Source: Tomocerus qinae (taxonomy: Eukaryota > Arthropoda > Collembola > Entomobryomorpha > Tomoceridae). Taken from it: a stretch of DNA of 64,000 nucleotides. The notes below the pieces were generated by a model. That model made no database searches, was not told where the DNA came from, and saw nothing but the letters and a program-made list of their open reading frames with translations. Shown in pieces: positions 1-13,982 of the stretch. The translations under genes and the position numbers were made by a program. The stretch covers positions 24,726,201-24,790,200 of the forward strand of contig CM034548.1 of assembly GCA_020055645.1 (NCBI GenBank), in the 5' to 3' direction. Numbering within the stretch: position 1 is the stretch's first letter; every line of letters starts with the position of its first letter.

Positions 1-251
1 ATATCTTACAGATTCAAGTAAAGGTGAACAAAATAACAAGATAGTTAGGGATTGACTAGTTATATGCCAGTTACAGTTCAAAGAATACGTCTACTTCTTT
101 TTTTCGCAGAAATTCAATGAAAGGAATACGACGACGGATATTCAGCATTGAGTGTCATTAGCTTTATCCTACAATACAGCTACTTAAATAATTGAGATGT
201 TACTGCGCATTATTATCATTCTTGACTACACGACTTAATTTATATGAATAC

Positions 252-3200
252 CATCTAATTTTCCGTTTGCAACCACAGAAGATGTCTTGGAATGTCTTGA
301 AGAATTTCGGGAAATTCCTGTGTGGGATGGAGAAGAATCGGAGCTTTTGTGATTTTCTTCACTACCGGAGAAAGATTCTGTCAATTTCACCATTGGATGA
401 ACACATACTCCCAGACTGCCTATTATTTATATCATGCATGTAAAGAATTGTTTAATGATATACGTACAGGTATGTAGCTACCAATATAAAATATTAAACA
501 AGGTTTAGCAGTTGTCTTGATATCTGCATAAAACCAAGATTTAGTCTAAAATTCTCAATACATAAGGCCTTGGGTTTCAAGGGCCTAGGTAATCCAGTTA
601 ACCAATTTTAGCATTTCGAGATGAATTTTTCCTTGCAATCTACAACGATGTTAAAATTATTACTAATTCACAAGACAGTTTTCAAAATTTCGTTATTTTC
701 CAGTTTCTCTCTAATTAATATCTATTCATATTAAATTTCAGCTTTTCAGCACAATGATAAGAAATCTTTCAATGCCACGTATCTATTCTCATATAATGTA
801 AGTACAATCATCCAAGTGTGCAAATATCATTAGTCTTTCGACAAATGCAGTAATTGTTGCAGTGATACGTGATATGTACGTGATCTGTATTTCTGGAAAG
901 CACGTAAATATCTCTTGTATATCTCATTCATGTATTGTATACCGTAATTAGTGCAATTCCTCTATTTCTTCAATGGCAGACTATTCTTGAACTTATAATT
1001 AGCTATAGTGTGATACCCTTGTACGGGGTAGCCCTAGTTCAGTAATAGCTGAATTGGGACATGATCGTGTTTCACAATGCCCTGGAGAATTTGATTGTAT
1101 TGTGGAGGAGAAAAGGAAACGGTAATGCATTTAGTAAAAAAGAGACCTGGTTTGGATCGAGAGCTGCTGTCGGAATCATTTCCATTTCTGTAGAGGCTAA
1201 AGTTGTGTAGCTTCTCAGAGAGATAATGAAGTTTCTCGGTGAACCCATTGCTATGATGTTTTTCGACGACAGGAGGAATGCTGCTCACTTGAGCCGGTCG
1301 ACGGACACCGTTACTTGGCCCAGCCACTTGGCTACTCTTCTCCACACTTGAGCTGGCGCTGACCTTGTCCTGTTCATTTGAATATATATTTTTAGTGTTT
1401 TCTACTAGTATTGCTAATTAGTGATATTTTTCAAAGAATCAAAGCAGAAACATTCTTAGAAAATTTCTATTAGGAAACATCTTGAGAAAAATTAATGATG
1501 ACTCAAATTATTGACGAAAGTTTTCCATAGTAGTCTCAACAGAAATTCGTATTATATTTTCACATCCGTTCGGAGTGATTAGATTAAAATAGAAAATTGA
1601 AGAAAAGGATATCCTGCTTATAAGTTAGGGCATGAAAGCCATTCCAGTAATTACTTGTTTCATTGTTTACTAGGATGGGCGATACTACAGTATAGCGTCA
1701 TGGACAGAACAGAATAGAAATTTAAACAAACAGTAGAACAATTGGGCTCGTGCCATAACTATACATTGGGGACGCATTGTTCATCAAACTCAGTAGTAAT
1801 CATCCTAGTGAATTGTCACGGTCTGTCTGAATAATGTTTATCAAGTAGAGTGGATATCGTTGATTAATAATATAGGTACTTGGGTTTCTAAAGGTCGTAT
1901 TCGTGGAGAAATGGAGAGAGTACTTATTAAAAGATTTAAAAAAAAGCATCATCACCTTGTACCAAAGACGCTGGAAGTAGCGATTATTTTTCAGGAGGAA
2001 AAATAAAGCAGAATAGAGGAAACGAAAAGAATTCACCTTAATTGGAGTGCTGTCGCTAGTCTCTGCGTTGCAATTAGGAATGGATACAGGAGCTGTTCGG
2101 TTGGCTGGTCTTTTAATGAACGATAAAAATAAATGCCTACACAGCTCTTCCGGTGTCGATACTTCCAAGTAGGCATTCAGAAACAACTTGAAGCCATCGT
2201 AGTCTATGTCCTGAATGGTAACACAATTTCATGAATCAAGACCTTCTTCCTTCCATCTAACCAAACTCTAAATGTAATTTTTCAATTAAGCTGATGCGGA
2301 TCTACAACTACGTTCACTTACTTAATATCATACAAACAAGACTGTGACGCTAGAGAATGTAAAACAATAGATTCTCAAGGATAGATTTTATTGCCTACAA
2401 AGCGTGTGCGAACCCAAATGCCACAGAATTCGTCATCTGAACCTTTCATCTAACCAGTGTAAAGATTCAAGAGAGAAAAAAATACAGAAAATTGTTGAAA
2501 ATGGTATTTTTAATTCATGGAATGCATGCACGTGTAAACTAATGTAATCTCCTTGGTTCAATTAACATTGCTCGATATGCAGCTGCAGAGATGCAAAGAT
2601 CTATTCTTTGTGCAGAATCAAAAAATGTTCTTGAAAAGTCAATAATAAGCATTAACTGAATTTTCTAGAAAACTGGAGCGTGAAAATAGAAAATGCCAAG
2701 CTGCAAATGATACTTGGAGTAAGAAAGATGCTCCAGAAGGACAGCCACTGCTTTTGGTACTGAGAAATGTGAGTAATACTAGTGTTTTACAATTTTATAA
2801 GGGGTAATAAGGCTGTAAAGTAATCTATGGCTAAACACTTCCAGTGAAGCCTCTCTTAGAAATACATCCATAAAGTAGTTTTTATAGTCACGTTGGTTGT
2901 CAGTATGGTTTGCTAAACGTCTGGGGGAGAAAAGTGGCAAAAAAATATTTTTTCCGTTTTCCCTTAGATATATAATCTTTTCTATACTAAGTGTGTATTA
3001 TTATAGTAATAGTGATAGGAATTGTAGTGGACGTTTTGTATGGAAGAAGCAAAGAGCAAATGACGCCACACACGCTACAGAGAAAGGTACCTACACATAG
3101 GAAGAAAGCAAAGCTTAAAAAATAAAACGTACTCCATCGTGACTGTATTTCGAGAGAGGGCCGTTTCCATTAAGTTCCGCTAATACTTCCTTTACTTTCT

Positions 3201-5813
3201 TGGTAGAGTCTGAAACAAACGTAACAAACCAACAATAGATGTGAATTGTACATATTTATATCATTGCAAGGATAACCTTTGGAGAGATACCATAATATAG
3301 TTAGTTTAAATTAGCTACAATTCGTAAAGGTATTATTTGCAGAAATCATAGACGTAGATTTGATACTAATAATGTTTTAAGGTTTCTTCTCATTAAAGAA
3401 TATTGTGGCCCATATAATGCATAGAGGCCAAGTCACGCCACACCGACACCACGGGCACCCTGATTTAACACACCATGAATTAAATATCGTTGTGAAAGGA
3501 AAAGCCGCCTTAACTCTTTCGCTGCAGTTCAACGTTGTGTATGTATTTATCCGTTCTGTGCCAATGCTAGACTAATGTGCATGTGATGGTAGAATGTCTT
3601 AGAACAGTATACGGCTAACGGTGATGCTTCAAATCAATTGGATTGTTTATTGTCTCGTCAAAGGAAAATACTAATGTTAATGTTGCTCTAAAGTAAGGGA
3701 CAAAGAGCGTCCCTGTTCTAACGTTTTTGGTGCAGAGGCAAGCTTTTTCTGCATCCACGGTGGAGAGAAGATGCGGAAAAGAAAGATATCTTGTCTTGTA
3801 TCTCAGAATCTCTCTTCTCCCTGATATCTTATGCATAGAGCAGAGAAACTGCAATTATTTAGCTATATAGTCTTACTTGGTGTAAATATTACGCAAAAAG
3901 AGACAGACTCGCTGACATCTTTACTAAACGGCTCTGCGCTACTAGCACGTATACAGAAACGACTTTTGGGGAGGGCTGAGAAATCATATACACAGATTTA
4001 AATCTGTCCTTCAGGTATTTTTCTGAAATATTTACATTGTACATTGCCAAAAAGTAGTCAAAAACAGTATAATGACAAAATAATTGAGGCTAGCGCGACA
4101 TTTTAAGTATTTTTAATTTTAAAAAGTTATTTTTGCTTTAATTTAGGGGGAAGGGCTTCAAGCCCAAATAGGCTAGTGACTATCATACGTTCTTGGTTTG
4201 CTAAAAGATAACTACAATGTCGTCCAAATACCTCAGTACAGATTTGTACAGTACAGATATATCATTACGAACACGACGAGAGTGCACGTACAGAGTTAAC
4301 GATGCATGGCCACTACTAACTAGTAACTACTTCTGCAGTTGACTAAATATAAGTGCTATGATTATATATTGCTAATATTGTAGTGAGCTAATAGTATCAG
4401 GTATAATAACGTGTGGTGTATGTAGTACGTGTATATGTAGATACCTACTTAAAATGGTACAGTAGAGTCAGATAGTCATCACAATGTGAATTGTGTTTGT
4501 TTGCTAAAGGTTTATTTTAACTTGCCCCAATTCTAAAAAAGATATTCCATTTCCCTTGTAAAGAGGTAGTAGAGAGAGAATTTATTACATCACTATTATT
4601 GTATTCCCGACTGACTGACACGGCTTGGATAACTGGTTAATGCTACATTGGACTCCTCATGCATCATTTTACACATCTCTCTCCACGGAAATAGTATAGA
4701 CTAGATTAAGACTCTTGTAAAAGTTCTAAATGATGTAGCAAGAACTCTGCGATGTAGGATGCTAATTTATTTTGACGTGTTGATTGATTGTTTCACTTTA
4801 CAATTCACATTCACTGACAAGATTTTTCATAAATATTTTATAGGCTCCTGCTATTTAATAATACCGATTAACAAATCCCCGACTTGGTGTGGGCGGGAAA
4901 TTAAAAGAACTGCCCAGAAAGTGGTCAATTTTAGAATTGGGTTTTTTAGTTGAAGAGGATTGGGAATTTACAGCTGGAGCGCGTGTAAGTATTTATAATA
5001 ATAATATGAAGACGAGTGTGTACTTAAGTTATAGCTGTAATATTTGTACTAGAGGCATTGCAAAGCCTCAGAGAGATGTGATAAGAATGCATGAAGATGC
5101 GCTAGAAATGAATTTGTAAGTACAAAAGATACGCTACGTTACGCCAAGTATATGTGAAAGAAAACAAACAATTTTCAGTCTATGCACTTACTATGAGCAA
5201 ACGATAAGACAGCAATATCTGATGCTGGTTGATGGTTCTTGCCCGCGGATTATGCAAGTCAATATTTTCCACAAAAAGGATACCAAATACTTATAATCAA
5301 GTATTGCCATCCCAACCCATCCTCCTCCAAAATCCATTATTCTCTATTGTGAAGCATGGCACGGCATGTCGAATTTTCAAATTCTTTATATCGTGATCTA
5401 GGTATGTAACAGCTCGTCAGAACTGAGCATTTTCGATAAAATGTGATGTCGAGTAGCATCCGTGATCTATCTTTTATCTATTCTCCACCATACATTGTAC
5501 TGTTAGCTCTATCGTTATAAATAGACCAATAGGTAATACTATCTGTCTACTAAATAGGTAGATACATAGAGATGCTGCATGCGGATATTATAGATAGGTA
5601 CCTCTCCACCTCCTCAATTCTTGTGTAATCTCATTTCTTCATCCGACCTTATCAAAATTCCCGATGCTTGGATACAATCACAACTACAAATATAACATTT
5701 CAATCCATGGCAAAGCATAAACAAACCAAGTGACACTTACACGAAGCGTAGTCCTGCAGTTGCTGAAACTCCGACGGAGACAATTTATCCCAATTAGAAT
5801 TTGCTTTCGCCAT
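252..5813 (-). CDS. Dgk: Type I diacylglycerol kinase, N-terminal part (partial, runs off left edge)
   Basis: This enzyme phosphorylates diacylglycerol to phosphatidic acid. Five coding exons are seen: 5741-5813, 3133-3209, 2037-2210, 1147-1369 and 252-419 (or 252-377). All junction phases agree. The start is ATG at 5811-5813, 54 bases inside an acceptor at 5868-5869 (TTTTAG), so a 5' UTR exon lies further right. The N-terminus reads WDKLSPSEFQQLQDYA, then YSTKKVKEVLAELNGNG, then DIDYDGFKLFLNAYLE: the recoverin-homology (RVH) domain of type I DGKs, residues about 8-80. The next two exons are a Ser-rich linker (residues about 85-239) containing FTEKLHYLSEKLHNFS. The EF-hands, C1 domains and kinase domain must lie beyond base 1. 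The donor at 1145-1146 (CAG|GTCTCT) is weak, and the acceptor of the fifth exon has two equally phased options (420-421 or 378-379). The RVH match is strong recognition of family; the exact orthologue is inferred. Confidence 0.9.
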
Positions 5814-5867
5814 TCTCACTCCAGATCTCAATCCCACTTCTCTATTCCCCAAGATTTTTCTTACGAC

Positions 5868-8200
5868 CTAAAATTTAAAATGGTCGACACTTTTATACAA
5901 TATGACATATTACAAGTCTTAAGTTACTAGATGCTGTTATGGCTAAATGTATGTATCTCCTAACATCTCCTGACTCCTGCTCTTGCTGAAATGTTAAAAT
6001 GCAATGTGATGATGAAAAAATGGTAAGTTTTCATAAGGTACACAATAAATAATAGGTGAAGCTTAGATTGCAAGAGAAACTATGATTTGCATTACAAGCA
6101 ATCATGGTAGTCGTTCTATGCAAAATAAACACGGCTTTAAACGTGTCAACGCACTAGATACATTAGTATGTTATCAATATTCGTTAAAACTATTTAGGAA
6201 GCAGTAGTTTCCTATTTTTCTATTGGCTGATGCCTTTTAGCTTGCCTTAGCTTAATGTTAACTCTTTACTATTTGCAATCTTTGCCTAGTCTTTATTATT
6301 TGAATTTCTCATTTATAACAAGAATCCGGAAAACAAAAAATGTACAAAGCCCTTGCTGAATTATTGTTTGAAATATATCACCTTTTGCTGTGTATATGCA
6401 ATATTTACAATAACCATGACATTGGCTATATTTACTTCTTCTTTTGTAGCTAAAACCAAACAGATTAACACTTGAATGTTTTTCACCCTTGCACTTGGAC
6501 AAGTAGTGTCAAATGTGAAACCATTAGGATTACAGGTTATATAAGTGTCAAGGCCAAGTTTCTCCGAGTTGGAATTGGATGTGATCGTCTACATTGTGAT
6601 CGTGACTCTTAAGTGAGAACTTGGTCTTAGAAAGAATATTATGGGTGACCCTTATGTAACAGTCTATCTGTAGGCCAATGGTTTTGATTTTTGAGTAATA
6701 TAGTTATGAATAGCTTTTAACGAAATTCTCAGCGCATCGGCTGGTTGACCATTCCGTGAGACTAAATTCTATTTCGATTTATAATAAAACGAGTTCATTA
6801 TTGTCTTTTAAATTCCCCCGTCGTTGTGTACTTTTAACCTTTGCACGAGTTTTTGAAAATGCGCATATATTTTTTAATAAAGTGTCTCGTTCTAGATTCA
6901 ACTTATGCGATCTGGCGTGTGTAAATGACCAACTTGTTTTGAAAAGACTGAGCTTATAAAATTAGGTATCTCTAGAAGGATATTGTGATGTATCAGCAGG
7001 ATCAGTTTATGGATCATCTCTGCCTAGCAAGTACTTTGTCTGCTCTAAACGCCCGCTGTTCTTTCTTTTTTACCCTCAAACATTTTTTGTCGGGTATAAA
7101 CGGCATTATGTGGATGTAAGCAGTTTGTTTATATAGTAGATACTTAACTTGGTCGTCAGAGCACAAGTGCTTCACCTAAATATGCTAAATTTTTAAATTT
7201 TACTGTTAAATAAGTATAAGAAATAATTTAGTATTTGGTGAATATAGGGATTAGGGGTGTTAGTTGCAATTTCTAATTAAACTAAGTTTTGATGATAAAT
7301 GAACTTGAAGAGATTTTGATCTATATTTAGAATTTGTATTTAAGACGAACGGTAAAATAGTCATCTCGTAGTAAGCGTAAGTTGGAAATTTTCTCTCGAG
7401 GGCATCCTGACTTTAGTTTTTATGCTTAAACATTGACTATATAATATGATGGTAAGTTAGTTGAAGAACAGAAGGCGCATCTCTCTACACAATATGCATG
7501 TATACACACGTAAAAGTTTATGTTGGCAAGGATTTTCACTCACTCAGAGGGGCTAAGATGTAGTGACCTGTTTTTGATTCGAATGGAGAGAGTGAATCCG
7601 TCTGCTTAAGATACGAACGTCATTGAAGAAGGCTGTGTAGATTTATGACCCTTTTTAATTCATAATATAGTAGGTTGAAGGAAGTTTAGCGAGAGCACCT
7701 TCTTATGTCCACCAAAACTACATTCTTAATAATATTAGCCTATCTCTAGATGCACACTTATTTACTCACGAACATGTCAGTACTATCATAGCTAAACATA
7801 AGTCTATACCAAGGGGCACATGTAGAAAAACGATATGTGTAAACTTGCATGAAGAAAATGAGAAAGGTGAGCAGAGAAAGTGCATACATGAAATTTTAAT
7901 TGGAAGCAAGAGAAAGTAGCTCATAGTATTCCCAGTTAGATTCTATATAGTGATAGTATACAATATTGCATTATGGGTTCGTGTCAAGCAAAGTAAAAGT
8001 ACTGACATGTCTGAGAGAATCCTCGAATTTTATGTCACATGATGCACAACTCTTCTGCCTGAATAGACAATAACAAAATAATTAGAGAAAGACAGTAACT
8101 TACCAATTACGTTGATACAGGCGATCGGTGGATGCAGAAGAGATCACTTACTTGCAATTATTTTTGTGTCGAATCAAGAAATTGTCAAGCGTCGTCTATC
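5868..8200. other. DGK upstream intron or flank, no gene seen
   Basis: This stretch lies upstream of the DGK start codon exon and is probably 5' UTR intron or flank. No open frame with good splice sites was recognised. A possible minus-strand donor (ATTG|GTAAGT) near 8112 could end a DGK 5' UTR exon, but nothing else supports it. Confidence 0.4.
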
Positions 8201-8900
8201 ATAACTCACTATATAAACACGAGATAATAATAACCACTGAATCAGAGTTTATCCAGTTAAGTAATGTCCGATGTGTAACTATTTGTATCTCAGTCCGTTA
8301 ATTCTCAGTTGAGTTTCGTTGCAATGTATGTAGGTACTAGTTTTCCTTCATTTCACTTCTCAATAATCACACAGCCTCTGTCTTCTTACATGGCCTTTTG
8401 CTGAATGAAGGAGATGGGAGAAATGCGAAGTGGTTATTGTAGGGAAAGCCGGTCCGGGGTTTCTGCACAGTTCATCTGACGTGATGACGGGAGGGAGATA
8501 GTCGCTACGCAGTATAGCATTGCATTACGCGCCAGTATCTTAAGGAAACCTAGCTAAATGTGTATATCTGTCTCTCCGAGTGTCGACTTACGATTAGCAG
8601 CAAAGCCAAGCCGCATTCGCAACGGAAAGGGCGAGAAAAGAGCCGAACCGGATGCCGGAAGTTGGCAAGGACTTTCTCCTGTCACGATTCAACTCACGGT
8701 CACTTTACACATTATTAGTTATCTATCTGCCGAACTCTACCACATTGCCTCTGTACAAATTATTATATTCCGAATCACCAAGCCCTTTCTCCGTCTCAGC
8801 CATTCCCCAATCTTGATATATATCCCCCTATTTATTATTGTCTATTTACACTCGGAGAAAGTTCCCTAACCTAAACATATGATGTCTAATCCCAAAATCA
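8201..8900. promoter_or_regulatory. Possible promoter region with rise in GC and switch in strand composition
   Basis: The segment around 8,420-8,700 has more G+C than its surroundings. Left of about 8.5 kb the plus strand is G-rich; right of about 8.7 kb it is C-rich. A TATATAA sequence lies at 8,210. It could be the DGK promoter (minus strand) or a divergent one. No initiator at proper spacing was confirmed, so this is only an inference from composition. Confidence 0.25.
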
Positions 8901-9693
8901 TTAATGACTGGCTCCCTATCACTTTCAATTTTAGAAACTACCTATGAGATTGAGAATTATTAGCCAAAGAGGCTAATTTCTTAAATAATTTATCAATCTA
9001 AAGCGTTTATATCGCTAGACTTTCTTCAACAGACTCAACAATAAAGCAAAGACACTATAAAGACTATGTTAAAGGAGAGAGTTACTTTTAATAACTACAA
9101 TGGGGTAACTTGTGATAAAGCTCTTGGCTATATTTCCCTTTTATAGAAACAGTTGCAATGATGCGACATAATTTAATATTTATTTAGCTTACCAATTGTA
9201 AAGTTGAATTCAAAAATGAGTTTAAATTCTGAGAAATAAAGGAAAAGATTGAAAAAGGTTGTCACGCGGCAAGAAATGTATCGAGTAGTAGAGTTCTTTC
9301 ATGTACTAGTACAAACAAGGGATATTGTCCAATGTTTTAATAAAAGCAAATAAGAAATGTTATATGGAGGACGTATTATATTGGAGCATGATTACAAGTA
9401 CAAATATTGTATTTGTACTTGTAGCGCGCACATGCAAAATGTAAGTGAATTAAGTCAAGCTAAAGAAATGTACTTGGGTTTTAATGATGGGATGTGAGGG
9501 GAAGTAAAAAATGTTGAATGGAGTGTAGTGGCAGAGTAAGTCAAGACACAGAGTTCTCAAACTGCACTCTTCAGCTGGAACATGGACAGGATCAGATTAG
9601 ACAGAACATTGAAGTAGTACTGAAGTATTTCGTTCATGAAGGATTCTTTCATTGCATGCTGGAAACTCAGTGCGAAACGCCGACCGACCGAAC

Positions 9694-9726
9694 TATATAG
9701 TAGTAGGATGTGGTGGAATCTCAGTC
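9694..9726 (+). promoter_or_regulatory. Core promoter: TATA box plus TCAGTC initiator
   Basis: TATATA lies at 9694-9699 and an arthropod-type initiator TCAGTC at 9721-9726. This puts the first T of TATA at -29 relative to the initiator A (9723), the spacing expected for a real RNA polymerase II promoter. A (CT)n run follows directly (about 9744-9760), with more TCAGT motifs around 9,810-9,820. The plus strand changes from G-rich to C-rich at this point. No coding exon was recognised downstream, so the transcript may be noncoding or have distant exons. Confidence 0.45.
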
Positions 9727-12186
9727 CGAGTCACTAGTGGAGATCTCTCTCTCTCTCCCTACTACGACGTTCTTCACTTGATGCTCCAATTCAGTTCTTC
9801 CAGATTGAATTCAGTCTCAGTCGGCGAACTCTATTTCCAATGCCTTCTTGGATTCTTGACTTCTTGGCTGCCTTTCTTCTTTTCCTCCACTATATCACTA
9901 TTATTTGACTAGTCCTCATGGAATTTTTATATCTTGTCTCCCAGTCTCATCCGAGATCTAGTCTATTCTCCATCCCATTGTATGCACAATAGTACAAGTA
10001 CAACTCCTCATAAGTACACTCATCTCCACTGGCGACTCTCCATTATGCTACGACATTATTTCTCTGTATCTTTAATATTTTCGATGCTCAGTTCACTACA
10101 AAACTCTACCACGCAGTATTTCCCTTCAAAAATGACCTTTCTGTGATATTGACGAATATAAATAGCTAAAATTCAAAAGCTCCTTTTCTACAAATGTAAC
10201 CTTTAGCTATTCATTATGCAAAATCATTCCGGCTTACATATATCTACATTTTATCATTTCCCAACATCAAACTCTCGATAATACTAACTGCTAATTTTAC
10301 TAATTGCATGCTTACACAACGCTACTTAAGTACTCCAAAGGAAATCTTTTACATCTAGTTCGCATCTGTAACAGACAGCTTAAACAGAGCACTTGTATAA
10401 CGCTCCTTACTTAATCCACAGGAAATTATCTACTTGTATACAGGTCGTCTTAATCAAAGGAAGAACTCAAAGGTGGTATTATTTATATAAGCATCATTTC
10501 ATCCCATCAAATGCCTCTTTTCTTTGAAAATGTTTGTCCAAAAATGACTGTCTTCTCCTCGAGACACTTTTCATGGAATCAGAACGTTTCAACATCGTAA
10601 TCTTTCATAGAATTCATAATTACAGTAGATATTACACAGTTAGGATTGAAGAGGCAGAGAGCAGAATGTCGTTTTTGAAGCAGCCAACAATTTTATCAAT
10701 ACGTAATTACATATTATCCCACAAAAATCTCCAACCTCCCAGACATCAAAGATACTGATATTTTACAGAAATGATACAAGCTAACGAAAGCTCATAAGCT
10801 TCTGCTCTCTCTCATTCGACAACTTATATAACTTGTCTCTTTTTTTCAGACTTTACGTAAGATACTCATTTTGCAAATAACTGCTGGATCGCAATTACTG
10901 TATAAGACGCAATATTGCTCCATACTAATTCCCTACACCTGGCTAAAAATTATGGATCGCTAGACGGGTTGATATTGATGATAGCAATGCCCTCAAAGCG
11001 TCTTTCCTTGCCTTTCAAATACATAATTCATGCTTTCTATCCATATGTGATAAAACATTACTTCAAAATGGACAGTTCGATGCACTCACAAAACACTCCG
11101 CTGCCATTTTCAGCCACAACCATTTACAAATCATTAAGTCAAATTCAGCCCCTGATTACTTGACTAGGGAGAAGGAAACTTTTGTTCCTGGACTTTTTGT
11201 CGTGCGTGATTATTTTGAATTCTGTTTTCTTTTCTTGAAGAATTCTTTCAATCGCTTCTACCACAAATGTATCTATTGCTCAAAATGATTCACTTTATAC
11301 ACATAATTAACGTATTTACTTAATTAAGTCGAACTGCATTAAAGTTTTCTGAGAACATCTATAACTAGAAAGCCTTCTATAACAAATTAAAAATTTCTTG
11401 TTACCAAATGTTACTCATTTTCAAATAAATGTGACACTTCTGTTAATAAGTTACTTTTATAATCGACTAATGGTCTAAAAATAATTATTTTTTGTTACTA
11501 CTATCATGCTCTTAATATATTACATGTAATGAAAGTATGCCAAACCACAATAAAATGAGTAATATGCTATTTTATAAGAATATGAGTGTAATATGAGATC
11601 TAAGCAGTACTAGAGAATTGTTTGCTTGCCAACGAATTCAGAAATTTATTACTTTGTTCCGCTTAAATAATCCACAAATAGTTATTATCGCATCTATTGG
11701 TTTTTGTGGTTCCGGTATCATTACCAAAAGATATAGATTTTTGGAAGCTGTAAATAAGAGTATATTTGACATTATATAGTGCATGTAAATGTAACTACGC
11801 ACGTGCTTTCGAGTCGTCCAAGAGTCTTTGCTCAAGAACTACATATCCAATATCATTTCATAATTCTAATTTAATGCAACACATAATAAACTACTATAAT
11901 ATTAGAATTAGCTAAAATTTTCAAAAAGCCGATTTAGTAGCTCTACAAATATGAATGCAGTGTATGTAATTGCTTACGTAATACTTATGATGTACATACT
12001 TACTTGAACATGGATTACAGTTATAATTTGTATTACTACGATACTTTGCAAGCAGGAGCAGACAGAGAAGGAAGGAAATGAAGCTTCCCGGAACATAAAT
12101 AAGGATCTAAAGACATGGTTTTAAAGAATTTCTTTCAAGCGCCATAGCTTCTTACTATTCATAGACTTTCAAGTCGGAGGATGAAG
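9727..12186. other. C-rich plus-strand stretch without recognisable gene
   Basis: The plus strand is poor in G for over 1 kb after the 9.7 kb promoter. Short open frames occur (for example 10915-11163) but have no family resemblance and no convincing splice sites. It may be the transcribed 5' part of an unidentified RNA. Confidence 0.3.
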
Positions 12187-12330
12187 TATAAAACCAGCGA
12201 GTGTAAACACCGACTTTTCTATTCATTCTAGAATAAAAAGCTTTCAACTCTTTCTGAGTAAAATAATGAAGGAATACAGCTTGAGGAAGCCATTCTTGTA
12301 CCAGCTAAGTGAGCATTCACCATGAAGTAG
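12187..12330 (+). promoter_or_regulatory. TATA box and possible short first exon with splice donor
   Basis: A strong TATAAAA lies at 12187-12193. About 30-38 bases downstream is a TCATTC initiator-like motif (12223-12228). The sequence then runs to a good donor, GTAG|GTAAGG, after 12330. An ATG in good context (ACCATGAA) at 12322 is followed by an in-frame stop within two codons unless a slightly earlier GT is used. This looks like a first exon of about 110 nt. No matching second exon was found. Confidence 0.35.
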
Positions 12331-12334
12331 GTAA

Positions 12335-13982
12335 GGAATTGTAATGTAATGCTTTCAATGCTTAGTCCAGATGTGGTTCGGATATGTAGCAAAGAACAAA
12401 TTCTATGTCAAAATTCTATATCATGACAACTTGTTAATTTTTACTGACTAAATGAACTATACTATTTTAAGCTATACACCTTGAGTAAGTAATTAAGTTG
12501 TTTTAATAATCAGTAGTATAGTGACAACGATGGAAGAAAACTTTTATTATCCTTGTATTGTAACGGTTATTCAATATTGTCAATAAAACAATACCATACC
12601 ATATTTTGACCGTAGTAAATAAGCATAAAAGTTTATTTTAACTGTGCTGTGTCATAGTTCAGTCAAGTGGTTTTATTTACGGCTTCGTTTGGTAGTATTC
12701 AATAGCAGTACTAGGGGTCTAATAATTGTAGTGGGAGCCTCTAATGTAATATCTCTATATTATAAACACAGAAGAGATAAAGCAATAAATTTACCAATCT
12801 ATCTATGTATGTAATTCTGGTGGGAGAGCCTAGTAAACCTGCATACATTACATAACGCAATCCCTAATGTGTAACGTAAGTGCTGACTGCAACACTTTTG
12901 GGTACTTCCTACCCGCAACAACTGTACACGTAATATATGCAGGTTCCTTAAAAGCTAAATGCGCATGCTCACTTCCTCTAAAGCATCGAAATGGGTTGTT
13001 TCATAAATTATTATGATATCAAAATAATAATTACATAAGTTGATTATTGGTGATTGAATGGAAATGATTAGCGAAAGGGGACATTTTGTAATGTTCGTAA
13101 TGTGCGTATTAATTAGCATTTCAAAACCTAATACAAATTGGTTATGCTATATCGACAAACTTATAGCAATTTTTAGTAGAGCTGTTCTTACTTTTTACTG
13201 TCCCCTTGATTTCTTTGTACCAATTTGCAAACCTTTTTTGTAGAATTAAATAACAGTATTGATTTAACATATTAACTTAAGGGAAATACCGGTGATTTTT
13301 TTGGAATTGTTTTTATTATTGCATATGATGGGTGCTTAGTACTTACTAAAATTCTCTTGAGTACAAGGTTCGCCACTTATAGCTGGCTTCACTAGTAAAA
13401 TAATATTAACATAAAATAACAATTTGTAAATTGAAAATTAATGAACTCTGATTTTTACAAGCTACAAGAAATGCTACAATTTTACTGGTGAGTTTACGTC
13501 TACAAAATTGAGGTTAAATGTTTGTAGTCCATGAGACGACATTTCGAATGGCATAAGCCTTCCCAATGCCTACACGGCAGGTATTTATTTCAAGGTTCGA
13601 AAGTTGAGGGGTCACATCGTCATAAATGACACCATTTGTAACGAATTATGGCAATTTGAACAAAGTGGTTTATGGGTCATCTGGGACCACAATACGGATT
13701 TTTTTCCAAGGCTACGCATCATAGTCTGTTGATAAATGATATAGACAGGGCCCTTATAAAGTAGTATTAGACTAGAATCACATTTTGTAATTTATCATTT
13801 AAAAATGAATCAACTTGAGACATGTCTCACAAGACATGTTGTCATTTTAGTCGCGGGTTAAAAATGTCTAATATTATGATGTCAGTTGATAATGCTTGAA
13901 ACGAGCTTTCGAACGGTATACGATTTGTTAATAATAGATACATGAAAAGTATTTCTTTTAGGGATTAAAAGTTCAGAGCCAT
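12335..13982. other. No gene seen
   Basis: AT-rich sequence with no recognisable coding frame. Its right end, from about 13,606, has an isolated copy of the motif that makes up the element at 13,983-14,429 (CGTCATAAATGACACC). Confidence 0.4.

Noticed and set aside
279-469. Plus-strand exon-like frames (EDVLECLEEFREIPVWDG and ERFCQFHHWMNTYSQTAYY) at the left edge
   Set aside because: They are in different frames of one stretch and lie opposite a phase-matched minus-strand DGK linker exon (Ser-rich), which explains the sequence better.
2669-2767. Plus-strand exon-like segment (ERENRKCQAANDTWSKKDAP) with good acceptor and donor
   Set aside because: It lies inside the minus-strand DGK gene between two of its exons; no partner exon on the plus strand was found, and look-alike frames nearby proved false.
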